This document shows positions 38,128 through 50,238 of a stretch of 64,000 nucleotides of DNA, piece by piece. Both the position numbers and the translations under genes were made by a program. Every line of letters begins with the position of its first letter. Within the stretch, counting starts at the first letter, position 1. The stretch spans positions 52,198,546 to 52,262,545 of the forward strand of contig OY997589.1 in assembly GCA_963921825.1 (NCBI GenBank). The letters are read 5' to 3'. The stretch comes from Erodium maritimum (taxonomy: Eukaryota > Streptophyta > Magnoliopsida > Geraniales > Geraniaceae). The notes beneath the pieces were generated by a model. That model was not told the origin of the DNA. It did not search any database and saw only the letters and a program-made list of their open reading frames with translations.

Positions 38128-41100
38128 GATATGCCTATTAAAGTTCCCCACCAACCGTGGAAAAACTCAATTCGAGACCATTTGGGCTTCAAACAAAATA
38201 GCCTCTCATCTAGACATACACCATAATGTTTAAGAAGTCAATAGTAGTAACAAATTGTTCTTTTTGTCCATTAAAGGACTCATATGGGCTTCTAAGTTGT
38301 GTATACAAATAGATATTCCTATTAAAGTACCCCAACTACTGTGGGAACCCAATCCGAGACAATTTGGACTCCAAACGAGTTTTTCTCTCATCTAGACATA
38401 CTATAGTATTTAAGAAATAAATAGGAGTAACAAATTGTTCTTTTTGTCCCTCAAAGAACTCATATGGGCCTCTAGTTGTTTATACACATAGATATGCCTA
38501 TTAAAGTACTCCCAAAAACAATGGGAACCCAAATCCGAGACCGTTTGTGATTGAAACAATATAGTCTTTCATCTAGACATATTGTAATATGTAAGAAACC
38601 AGGAGTAACAAAATGTTCTTTCTGTTCCTCAAGGGACTCCTATGGGCCTCTAGTTGTGTATAGGCATTGATATGCCTATTAAAGTTCCCCACCAACCGTG
38701 TAAAAACTCAATTCGAGACCATTTGGGCTTAAAACAAAATACCCTCTCATCTAGACATACACCATAATGTTTAAGAAGTCAATAGTAGTCACAAATTGTT
38801 TTTTTTTGTCCATTAAAGGACTCAGATGGGCTTATAGTTGTGTATAAAAATATATATTACTATTAAAGTACCCCAACTACTGTGGGAACCCAATCCGAGA
38901 CAATTTGGACTCCAAACAAGTTTTTCTCTCATCTAGACATACTATAGTATGTAAGAAATAAATAGGAGTAACAAATTGTTCTTTTTGTCCCTCAAAGGAC
39001 TCATATGGGCCTTTAGTTGTTTATACACATAGATATGCCTATTAAAGTACTCCCACAAACCTTGGGAACCCAAATCCGAGACCATTTGTGATTGAAACAA
39101 TATAGTCTTTCATCTAGACATATTGTAATATGTAAGAAACCAGGAGTAACAAAATGTTCTTTTTGTTCCTCAAGGGACTCCTATGGGCCTCTAGTTGTGT
39201 ATAGGCATTGATATGCCTATTAAAGTTCCCCACCAACCGTGTAAAAACTCAATTCGAGACCATTTGGGCTAAAAACAAAATACCCTCTCATCTAGACATA
39301 CACCATAATGTTTAAGAAGTCAATAGTAGTAACAAATTGTTCTTTTTGTCCATTAAAGGACTCATATGGGCTTCTAAGTTGTGTATACAAATAGATATTC
39401 CTATTAAAGTACCCCAACTACTGTGGGAACCCAATCCGAGACAATTTGGACTCCAAACAAGTTTTTCTCTCATCTAGACATACTATAGTATTTAAGAAAT
39501 AAATAGGAGTAACAATTTGTTCTTTTTGTCCCTTAAAGAACTCATATGGGCCTCTAGTTGTTTATACAAATAGATATTCCTATTAAAGTACTCCCACAAA
39601 CCTTGGGAACCCAAATCCGAGACCGTTTGTGATTGAAACAATATAGTCTTTCATCTAGACATATTGTAATATGTAAGAAACCAGGAGTAACAAAATGTTC
39701 TTTTTGTTCCTCAAGGGACTCCTATGGGCCTCTAGTTGTGTATAGGCATTGATATGCCTATTAAAGTTCCCCACCAACCGTGTAAAAACTCAATTCGAGA
39801 CCATTTGGGCTTAAAACAAAATACCCTCTCATCTAGACATACACCATAATGTTTAAGAAGTCAATAGTAGTAACAAATTGTTTTTTTTGTCCATTAAAGG
39901 ACTCAGATGGGCTTATAGTTGTGTATAAAAATATATATTACTATTAAAGTACCCCAACTACTGTGGGACCCCAATCCGAGACTGTTTGGTCTCCAAACAA
40001 GTTTTTTCTCTCATCTAGACATACTATAGTATGTAAGAAATAAATAGGAGTAACAAATTGTTCTTTTTGTCCCTCAAAGGACTCATATGGGCCTTTAGTT
40101 GTTTATACACATAGATATGCCTATTAAAGTACTCCCACAAACCTTGGGAACCCAAATCCGAGACCGTTTGTGATTGAAACAATATAGTCTTTCATCTAGA
40201 CATATTGTAATATGTAAGAAACCAGGAGTAACAAAATGTTCTTTTTGTTCCTCAAGGGACTCCTATGGGCCTCTAGTTGTGTATAGGCATTGATATGCCT
40301 ATTAAAGTTCCCCACCAACCGTGAAAAAACTCAATTCGAGACCATTTGGGCTTAAAACAAAATACCCTCTCATCTAGACATACACCATAATGTTTAAGAA
40401 GTCAATAGTAGTAACAAATTGTTCTTTTTGTCCATTAAAGGACTCATATGGGCTTCTAAGTTGTGTATACAAATAGATATTCCTATTAAAGTACCCCAAC
40501 TACTGTGGGAACCCAATCCGAGACAATTTGGACTCCAAACAAGTTTTTCTCTAATCTAGACATACTATAGTATTTAAGAAATATATAGGAGTAACAAATT
40601 GTTCTTTTTGTCCCTCAAAGAACTCATATGGGCCTCTAGTTGTTTATACACATAGATATGCCTATTAAAGTACTCCCACAAACCTTGGGAACCCAAATCC
40701 GAGACCGTTTGTGATTGAAACAATATAGTCTTTCATCTAGACATATTGTAATATGTAAGAAACCAGGAGTAACAAAATGTTCTTTTTGTTCCTCAAGGGA
40801 CTCCTATGGACCTCTAGTTGTGTATAGGCATTGATATGCCTATTAAAGTTCCCCACCAACCGTGGAAAAACTCAATTCGAGACCATTTGGGCTTCAAACA
40901 AAATAGCATCTCATCTAGACATACACCATAATGTTTAAGAAGTCAATAGTAGTAACAAATTGTTCTTTTTGTCCATTAAAGGACTCATATGGGCTTCTAA
41001 GTTGTGTATACAAATAGATATTCCTATTAAAGTACCCCAACTATTGTGGGAACCCAATCCGAGACAATTTGGACTCCAAACAAGTTTTTCTCTCATCTAG

Positions 41101-44100
41101 ACATACTATAGTATTTAAGAAATAAATAGGAGTAACAAATTGTTCTTTTTGTCCCTCAAAGAACTCATATGGGCTTCTAGTTGTTTATACACATAGATAT
41201 GCCTATTAAAGTACTCCCACAAACCATGGGAACCAAAATCCGAGACCGTTTGTGATTGAAACAATATAGTCTTTCATCTAGACATATTGTAATATGTAAG
41301 AAAACAGGAGTAACAAAATGTTCTTTTTGTTCCTCAAGGGACTCCTATGAGCCTCTAGTTGTGTATAGGCATTGATATGCCTATTACAGTAACCCACCAA
41401 CCGTGGAAAAACTCAATTCAAGACCATTTGGGCTTCAAACAAAATAGCCTCTCATCTAGAAATACACTATAATATTTAAGAAGTCAATAGGAGTAACAAA
41501 TTGTTCTTTTTGTCCATTAAAGGACTCATATGGGCTTCTAGTTGTGTATACAAATAGATATTCCTATTAAAGTACCCCAACTACTGGGGGAACCTAATCC
41601 GAGACAATTTGGACTCCAAACAAGTTTTAGACTCATCTAGACATACTATAGTATTTAAGAAATAAATAGGAGTAATAAATTGTTCTTTTTGTCCCTCAAA
41701 GAACTCATATGGGCCTCTAGTTGTTTATACACATAGATATGCCTATTAAAGTACTCCCACAAACCATGGGAACCCAAATCCGAGACCGTTTGTGATTGAA
41801 ACAATATAGTCTTTCATCTAGACATATTGTAATATGTAAGAAACCAGGAGTAACAAAATGTTCTTTTTGTTCCTCAAGGGACTCCTATGGACCTCTAGTT
41901 GTGTATAGGCATTGATATGCCTATTAAAGTTCCCCACCAACCGTGGAAAAACTCAATTCGAGACCATTTGGGCTTCAAACAAAATAGCCTCTCATCTAGA
42001 CATACACCATAATGTTTAAGAAGTCAATAGTAGTAACAAATTGTTCTTTTTGTCCATTAAAGGACTCATATGGGCTTCTAAGTTGTGTATACAAATAGAT
42101 ATTCCTATTAAAGTACCCCAACTACTGTGGGAACCCAATCCGAGACAATTTGGACTCCAAACAAGTTTTTCTCTCATCTAGACATACTATAGTATTTAAG
42201 AAATAAATAGGAGTAACAAATTGTTCTTTTTGTCCCTCAAAGAACTCATATGGGCCTCTAGTTGTTTATACACATAGATATGCCTATTAAAGTACTCCCA
42301 CAAACCTTGGGAACCCAAATCCGAGACCGTTTGTGATTGAAACAATATAGTCTTTCATCTAGACATATTGTAATATGTAAGAAACCAGGAGTAACAAAAT
42401 GTTCTTTTTGTTCCTCAAGGGACTCCTATGGGCCTCTAGTTGTGTATAGGCATTGATATGCCTATTAAAGTTCCCCACCAACCGTGTAAAAACTCAATTC
42501 GAGACCATTTGGGCTTAAAACAAAATACCCTCTCATCTAGACATACACCATAATGTTTAAGAAGTCAATAGTAGTAAAAATTGTTTTTTTTGTCCATTAA
42601 ATGACTCATATGCGCTTCTAAGTTGTGTATACAAATAGATATTCCTATTAAAGTACCCCAACTACTGTGGGAACCCAATCCGAGACAATTTTGACTCCAA
42701 ACAATTTTTTCTCTCATCTAGACATACTATAGTATTTAAGAAATAAATAGGAGTAAGAAATTGTTCTTTTTGTCCCTCAAAGAACTCATATGGGCCTCTA
42801 CTTGTTTATACACATAGATATGCCTATTAAAGTACTCCCACAAACCTTGGGAACCCAAATCCGAGACCGTTTGTGATTGAAACAATATAGTCTTTCATCT
42901 AGACATATTGTAATATCTAAGGAACCAGGGGTAACAAAATGTTCTTTTTGTTCCTCAAGGGACTCCTATGGGCCTCTAGTTGTGTATAGGCATTGATATG
43001 CCTATTAAAGTTCCTCACCAACCGTGGAAAAACTAGATTAGAGACCATTTGGGCTTCAAACAAATTAGCCTCTTATCTAGACATACACTATAATATTTAA
43101 GAAGTCAATAGGAGTAACAAATTGTTCTTTTTGTCCATTAAAGGACTCATATGGGCTTATAGTTGTGTATACAAATAGATATTCCTATTAAAGTACCCCA
43201 ACTACAGTGGGAACCAATACGAGACTGTTTGGTCTCCAAACAAGAAATAAATAGGAGTAATAAATTGTTCTTTTTGTCCCTCAAAGGACTCATATGGGCC
43301 TCTAGTTGTTTATACACATAGATATGCCTATTAAAGTACTCCCACAAACCTTGGGAACCCAAATCCGAGACCGTTTGTGATTGAAACAATATAGTTTTTC
43401 ATCTAGACATATTGTAATATGTAAGAAACCAGGAGTAACAAAATGTTCTTTTTGTTCCTCAAGGGACTCCTATGGGCCTCTAGTTGTGTTTAGGCATTGA
43501 TATGCCTGTTAAAGTACCCCACCAACTATGGAAAAACTCAATTCGAGACCATTTGGGCTTCAAACAAAATAGCCTCTCATCTAGACATACACCTTAATTT
43601 TTAAGAAGTCAATAGTAGTAACAAATTGTTCTTTTTGTCCATTAAAGGACTCATATGGGCTTCTAAGTTGTGTATACAAATAAATATTCTTATTAAAGTA
43701 CCCCAACTACTGTGGGAACCCAATCCGAGACAATTTGGACTCCAAACAAGTTTTTCTCTCATCTAGACATACTATAGTATGTAAGAAATAAATAGGAGTA
43801 ACAAATTGTTCTTTTTGTCCCTCAAAGGACTCATATGGGCCTCTAGTTGTTTATACACATAGATATGCTTATTAAAGTACTCCCACAAACCTTGGTAACC
43901 CAAATCCGAGACCGTTTGTGATTGAAACAATATAGTTTTTCATCTAGACATATTGTAATATGTAAGAAACCAGGAGTAACAAAATGTTATTTTTGTTCCT
44001 CAAGGGACTCCTATGGGCCTCTAGCTGTGTATAGGCATTGATATGACTATTAAAGTTCCCCACCAACGGTGCAAAAACTCAATTCGAGACCATTTGGGCT

Positions 44101-44988
44101 TCATACAAAATAGCCTCTCATCTAGACATACACCTTAATGTTTAAGAAGTCAATAGGAGTAACAAATTGTTCTTTTTGTCCATTATAGGACTCATATGGG
44201 CTTCTAAGTTGTGTATACAAATAGATATTCCTATTAAAGTACCCCAACTACTGTGGAACCCAATCCGAGACAATTTGGATTCAAAACAAGTTTTTCTCTC
44301 ATCTAGACATACTATAGTATTTAAGAAATAAATAGGAGTAACAAATTGTTCTTTTTGACCCTCAAAGGACTCATATGGGCCTTTAGTTGTTTATACACAT
44401 AGATATGCCTATTAAAGTACTCCCACAAACCTTGGCAACCCGAATCCGAGACCGTTTGTGATTGAAACAATATAGTCTTTCATCTAGACATATTGTAATA
44501 TGTAAGAAACCAGGAGTAACAAAATGTTCTTTTTGTTCCTCAAGGGACTCCTATGAGCCTCTAGTTGTGTATAGGCATTGATGTGCATATTACAGTACTC
44601 CAACAAATTGTCTCTCATCTAGACAAAATAGCCTCTCATCTAGACATACACTATAATATTTAAGAAGTCAATAGGAGTAACAAATTGTTCTTTTTGTCCA
44701 TTAAAGGACTCATATGGGCTTCTAGTTGTGTATACAAATAGATATTCCTATTAAAGTACCCAACTACTATGGGAACCCAATCCGAGACAATTTGGACTCC
44801 AAACAAGTTTTTTCTCTCATCTAGACATACTATAGTATGTAAGAAATAAATAGGAGTAACAAATTGTTCTTTTTGTCCCTCAAAGGGCTCATATGGGCCT
44901 CTAGTTGTTTATACAAAGAGATATGCCTATTAAAGTACTCCCACAAACCTTAGGAACCCAAATCTGAGACCCTTTGTGATTGAAACAA
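38128..44988 (+). repeat. Centromere-type satellite, block 5
   Basis: About 13 A-B-C trimers. A monomers start near 38517, 39059, 39599, 40139, 40679, 41221, 41761, 42301, 42841, 43347, 43890, 44433 and 44948. Two units are shortened. Near 43245 a C monomer lacks about 35-40 bp between CTCCAAACAAG and AAATAAATAGG, so that trimer is about 506 bp. Near 44600 a B monomer is rearranged, with TCTCATCTAGACA appearing twice. Variant B monomers with GGGCTTATAGTTGTGTATAA recur near 38825 and 39905. Confidence 0.93.
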
Positions 44989-45085
44989 GGGGTAACTCCA
45001 TGTCCTAACTCTCAACTTTCAAAAATTGTTAAATCCTAACCCTAGGAAACTTAAATTGTCATGTAGTATCGTTGACCCAACTTTA
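44989..45085 (+). repeat. Left terminal inverted repeat of the MULE
   Basis: Starts GGGGTAACTCCATGTCCTAA. After the first 21 bp the match to the right end continues in pieces (AAATTGT, AAATCC, ACCC, TAGTA) with indels. Confidence 0.75.
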
Positions 45086-47231
45086 TTTACCAACCGTGTG
45101 TAATTTTGGACGGACGTTAATTTGATCATGTGAAAAGTCGGTTTTGCCCTCTAAAATCTGTGGTTGAATATCAGCTATGGACACGCACAAATCAACTTCG
45201 ATCCCTCTCGCTCAAATCAACTTCGATCCCTCTCTCTCTCACAAATCAACTTCGATCCCTCTCTCTCGCTCAAATCAACTTCAATCCTTCTCAAATCAAT
45301 TTCACGTTCGTCAACAACGTCAATTTCACGTAGAACCCAAGCTCCATTTCCTCAACTACTTCAGCTTGCAAGGTGACCTGCCCAAACTCCATTTCATCTA
45401 CAAGCCCCATCCTTGCGATTTTGAGGTAAGCGTTGTTGAACTCGATTTAGGAATTTCGTTTTGTTAGGGTTTATAGGGCTTCGATCATGTCTTTCTGAAT
45501 AATGAAACTATGGAATGCTTCGCTGATTTGGGTTTTTGCGGAAATCTCTCTGGTTGACCTAACGAGGTTCTCTCTCTTTCTCTAATTTTTCTCTCCCTCC
45601 TTCGACAATTTTTAGCTATAGTTTCAATTTCTACAACGTCTTCATCGAGAACGGATACCTTAATTCCGAGAGCCAGAGCATCATCTTGGTTCGCGCCCTC
45701 AGGTTGTCGGAGAAGCATGTGATTGTGGGGAAGATAGAAGCTTCTTTTGTTGTATTGGATTTGTTCCAGTTTCAACATCATCCATCTCGTAGGTTCTTTC
45801 TCCTGTAATTGCTTAAGAATCACCATTTTTTTATTCATGTTGGTTGTTGTTGAAATCTGCTTGCCCCCATGGGCTATAGAATCGATAATGTTCATGCTTG
45901 TTTGAGTATCCAAATAATTGTGTTAACATGTGAATCAAATATAATACCGTTTTAATATCAAACAATGGTCTTTAAAAAGAATTAATTCAAGGTTTGAATC
46001 AAATGTTGTGGTTAGCATGCTAAGTTTCATTGTTTGAATTTTCAGAAGATAATGAAGGTGATGAGGATGAGAATAGTAGTAAGGATAGTAGTGAGGATGA
46101 TAATGTAGTTCGAAGATTCAAACTTATAGACGAGGATAGTAGCGAGGATGTTGAAGGAGATGATGGTGCTGATTTGGGTAAGGAAACCGCTAACATGTCT
46201 GAGATCTTGGAATCACTGGCAAGTCAGAAGAGCAACCATATCCTCCGATAATAGTGACAATGCAAAGGTCCATCTTTTACCTTCCTCATAACATAGAAAT
46301 TGCAAATTAGGAAATGTTAATTTGCATATACATATGAGAAATATTACCTTCAGAGTTGACATCATGTGTGGTTTCATTTTTTTGCAGGCTGCTGCATGGT
46401 TAGGAAAATGAAGGCCTACTCGAGGAAATGGAAAAGACTAGTCTTGTTTATGAAGCGCTACTCTCTTTTGGATAAAAAGTTTAAGACAATATTTTATTTG
46501 GTTGTAAGATGTGGCAGACCACATGTTAGTGGATCAGCCTTTATTTGGTTAAATGGTTAAATGTTTATGAAACATGTTTTGTCGAGAGTTTAAAATATTA
46601 AAGTTACTAGCATGCTTCAATATTCTTAGATCTTGAAATATTTAAATGGTTAAATGGTTATAACGTTTATATGTTTGGAAGATATGTTTGCTTCAATATT
46701 CTTAGATCTTGAAATATTCTGAGATCTTGAAATATTCTGAGATCTTGAACTATTTCTGAGATCTTGGAATATTATGAGATCTTGAAATATTTCTGAGATC
46801 TTGGAATATTCTGAGATCTTGTTTATGTTATGGTGATGGCTTGTTACAGAAAGTGGAGCATCCATGAATGTTTCCTATGGCTACCTAGAAGCTTTTGTGA
46901 ATTGTGAATTTGAAAAAGAATTTGAAAGTGAAACCATATTGTTTGTAAAGTTAAAGGAAGAGAATGATTAAAGCTCTCATGTTCATGCTGCCTCTCTTTG
47001 CCAGACTTCAATTCACCATTAAAGGCTGAATTCATGGAATCACAAGTAGCACACAATCATCTTAAGAAAAAAAATAGTATTATTTCCAATCCATCCACAC
47101 TACAATACTGTTATGCTCTTATGCTAGCAAAATGGAATCACAAGATGATTGACCCCTAATGATCTTTCGTCTCAAAAACTAACCCGCCATGATTTTTTTC
47201 CTACGTACATATCTGGTAGAAAGTCAAACGT
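45086..47231 (+). other. Left arm of the MULE, exon-like pieces, no recognised gene
   Basis: Pieces look like plant exons with consensus borders on the plus strand. One ends at 45425 (GAG|GTAAGC). One is 45616-45792 (TTTTTAG| ... |GTTCTT), open in one frame (FNFYNVFIENGYLNSESQ...). One starts at 46046 (TTTTCAG|) and encodes an acidic Ser/Asp/Glu-rich stretch (EDNEGDEDENSSKDSSEDD). One starts at 46388 (TTGCAG|). I do not recognise a family and cannot join them in one frame, so this may be captured host sequence as in Pack-MULEs or a decayed gene. Local repeats: ~28-bp units with AATCAACTTCGATCCCTCTC (45188-45300) and ~19-bp AGATCTTGAAATATT units (46620-46820). Confidence 0.4.
46620..46820. repeat. 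AGATCTTGAAATATT short tandem repeat, left copy
   Basis: About eight irregular 18-20-bp units built on TCTGAGATCTTGAAATAT. The same motif forms the array at 58975-59175 across the Gypsy insertion. Confidence 0.85.
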
Positions 47232-47236
47232 TATGT

Positions 47237-50200
47237 TGTCACGCCCCGATTTCAGCGAACCGAACTCGGGACGCGAACTTTTAAAAACATGAACACTTGA
47301 AACCTGTTTTCAATAAAAGCTTTGACATTTCCATTTACTTCTCAAAATAATAGCATTTACAATACAAAAACGTCCCAACAAGTGGACAAGGTACAACATC
47401 CGTCACTAGACTCAACAAAAGTAAAGACCAGACTCCGCTCCAAGCTCCATGAACTTCAAGAGCTAACCTAGTCCGTCCGGTGATCAGTACCTGTAGGAAA
47501 AGCAGCTAGGGGTGAGCGTTCGCTCACCTCCACGGATAACAGACTGACTATGGCATAATTAGCAGAAAAAGCCAGTAACACTAAAACCAAACCCAACACC
47601 GGGACTACAGTCCCCAACTCAAGTACCCAACTGACCCACAACCCGTCACCTTCCTCAACAGACTCAACACTCGATAAAAACAGTGTAGACCCGACACAAC
47701 TATCGACGACCTCCTCAAGGACTCGAACGAAACGACACAACACCAAACAAGATCACAAAGGATCGCACAACAGCTGCTCAGTAACCAATCTCAATCAGGT
47801 CAGGGTTCGACCTATCGCAATTCCTCGACACGAAGTCGGATCAGGCTGTCGACCTTTCAAACTCGCAATTCCTCGACACTAAGTCGGATCAGGCTGTCGA
47901 CCTTTAAAACTCGCAATTCATCGACACTAAGTCGGATCAGGCTGTCGACCTTTAGAACTCGCAATTCATCGACACTAAGTCGGATCAGGCTGTCGACCTT
48001 TAAAACTCGCAATTCATCGACACTAAGTCGGATCAGGCTGTCGACCTTTAGAACTCGCAATTCATCGACACTAAGTCGGATCAGGCTGTCGACCTTTAGA
48101 ACTCGCAATTCATCGACACTAAGTCGGATCAGGCTATCGACCTTTAGAACTCACCACCCCAGGTAACCACAATCACAATCACAGGCAAGTTCAATCACAC
48201 AGGCACTCAAGGCCACTCAAGACACCTCAACAGTCAAGACTCGGGTTCAACAACCCCACGGGCACTCACTGCCACTCAAGACACCAAATTAAATACACGG
48301 CTCTCATGGCCACCCCGACTCAACAATTAAATACGGGCTCTCAAGGCCACCCAAACTCAACAATTAAATACGGGCTCTCAAGGCCACCCAAACTCAACAA
48401 TTAAATACAGGCTCTCAAGGCCACCCAAACTCAACAATTAAATAAAACGCACGACAACCTCCGGCATACTCGATGCCTCCAACGGTCCTAAAGTCACTAG
48501 TTTCACAAACAACCTCCGGGCATGGTCATATGCCTCCAGTAATTCAATTATCGCTAAGTTCTCTGTTCCTACGACACTACTAAGTGTCACATGCTTTTCT
48601 CTTGAACGCTACAATCCCGTATCATGCTTTTCTAATAATTAAATAAATCTACTCAACCCACGACACCCCGGTGTCACATGCAATTCTACTATTAACTTTC
48701 CCTAATCAGGGCCGAGATCCGGCTACTTTTCCCTACCTCGTATACAATCCCAAAAGCGCTCCAACAACACCCGAAGCACACTCAGTCACTCGCCGAGCTT
48801 CCCCTTGCCTCGGTCCGTAGCACGATCTAAAAGAACACAAATTTAAAGTACTTTTAAACTAGTACGAATAACCAAAAATTTACATACTTAACGCCCAAAC
48901 GTAACCCCGACAATGTCGGTCACTCCCAAACTTCCCAATTATTCGATAATGCCGATAAAGGACCCGTAAGGGCCAGATTCGCCCGACATGGCGAATCTGC
49001 CCGGTTTTGGTTAATTGCCTTCCGGGGCTCCAAAAGCCCCCATTTTCGTTTCTACGGTCTTAGAATATTTCAAGGAACCCAACGCACTTGACGGAATTGA
49101 ATTCCGACTTCTAAGTCAATTAATTAACGTTTAAAGTTTCCCAAAACCCGTTAATTACAACTTCTCCAAATTAATTCCAAATTTCGATTCGATTAGGAAA
49201 AAGTGGTCCGGGGGACGTTTTAAACCACCCGAACATTAAAACCCGAGCAACCGAGCACGTGGGCCCCACCCAAGAGGCTTGGCCGAGACCCTAGGGTTTG
49301 AGGGAGGGGCTCGGCCACCAAGTGGTGGCTGCTGCCACCTCCGGCCAGCCACCACATGGCCGGCCGGCCACCACCCACGGTGGCCGGAGCTCCTCCCGAG
49401 CCTCCGGTCACCGGAAAACGTGAAATTAAACCCCCAAACACCTCTAAAACGTCTCCAACACCTCCCCACACTCTACACAACCCTAAGCCTTAGTTTATAA
49501 CCAAACCCTAGCTCTTGAAAATAATCAAAACGAGAATCGGTTCGGGTATTACCGTAGAGGAGAACGAGGGGAACGGGATTGCTCTTTGCTTTGACTCGAT
49601 CCAAGGGCTCGATCACAAACCCTAGCTCAACCTCCCTTCTTCTCTCTTCTTCTCCTTCTCCTTCTCTCTCTAAAACCTCTCTTCTAATTTCTAATTTAAT
49701 TAAACTAACAACAAAACTAACTTTCTCTCCCTTAATACCCCATACTCGGTCAACCCTCTCCAACCACACCTTTTCCCTCCAAAAAATACACCACCATATA
49801 CTTGACAAGTGTCAAGGTGGGTCCCATACCTTTTGGAAAATATCTAGTTGATATTTTCCAATCAGATTCGCGAAAAACAGACGTTTCGGGCCCCGAACGG
49901 GCACTTTTCCCAAAAAAAATTTAAACTGGACGGGCTTCAAGGAAACGGCCCAACTAAGACCGCTACGATGACGGCTAAGCTTTTCGGGTCCAAAACGGTC
50001 CTCGAATGGACCAAAACGTCGCTCGGGTGACTTTTCCAGCGAAAAATCAATCTTTCCCAAAATGACCAGGAAGTTGCCCTGAGTCCCCCGTAACTCATTT
50101 TAGTCGATAACGGGGTCAACTTAAGTCCGGCATGACCCTCGGGGTCAATTTAAGTTAAGTTAAGTGTCTGTCTTAAAATTTTTAAATTTTCCTGTTTTTC

Positions 50201-50238
50201 GCAGGTTTGACTGACGTTGACCAGAAGTGGTTATTACA
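47237..50238 (-). repeat. 3' LTR of the F1 Gypsy element
   Basis: 3002 bp, plus strand TGTCACGCCC...TTATTACA. Contains the 48-bp minisatellite (47818-48152), the ~37-bp CTCAAGGCCACCC repeats (about 48300-48440) and the inverted repeat at 47511-47528. Confidence 0.95.
47818..48152. repeat. 48-bp minisatellite, 3' LTR copy
   Basis: Seven 48-bp units, same as 1641-1974 and 56334-56668. Copy number and unit order look the same in both LTRs of this element, as expected for a young insertion. Confidence 0.92.

Noticed and set aside
45485-45913. 142-codon minus-strand frame in the MULE left arm
   Set aside because: It overlaps the plus-strand exon-like segment with consensus intron borders and contains low-complexity Arg/Glu; no family recognised.
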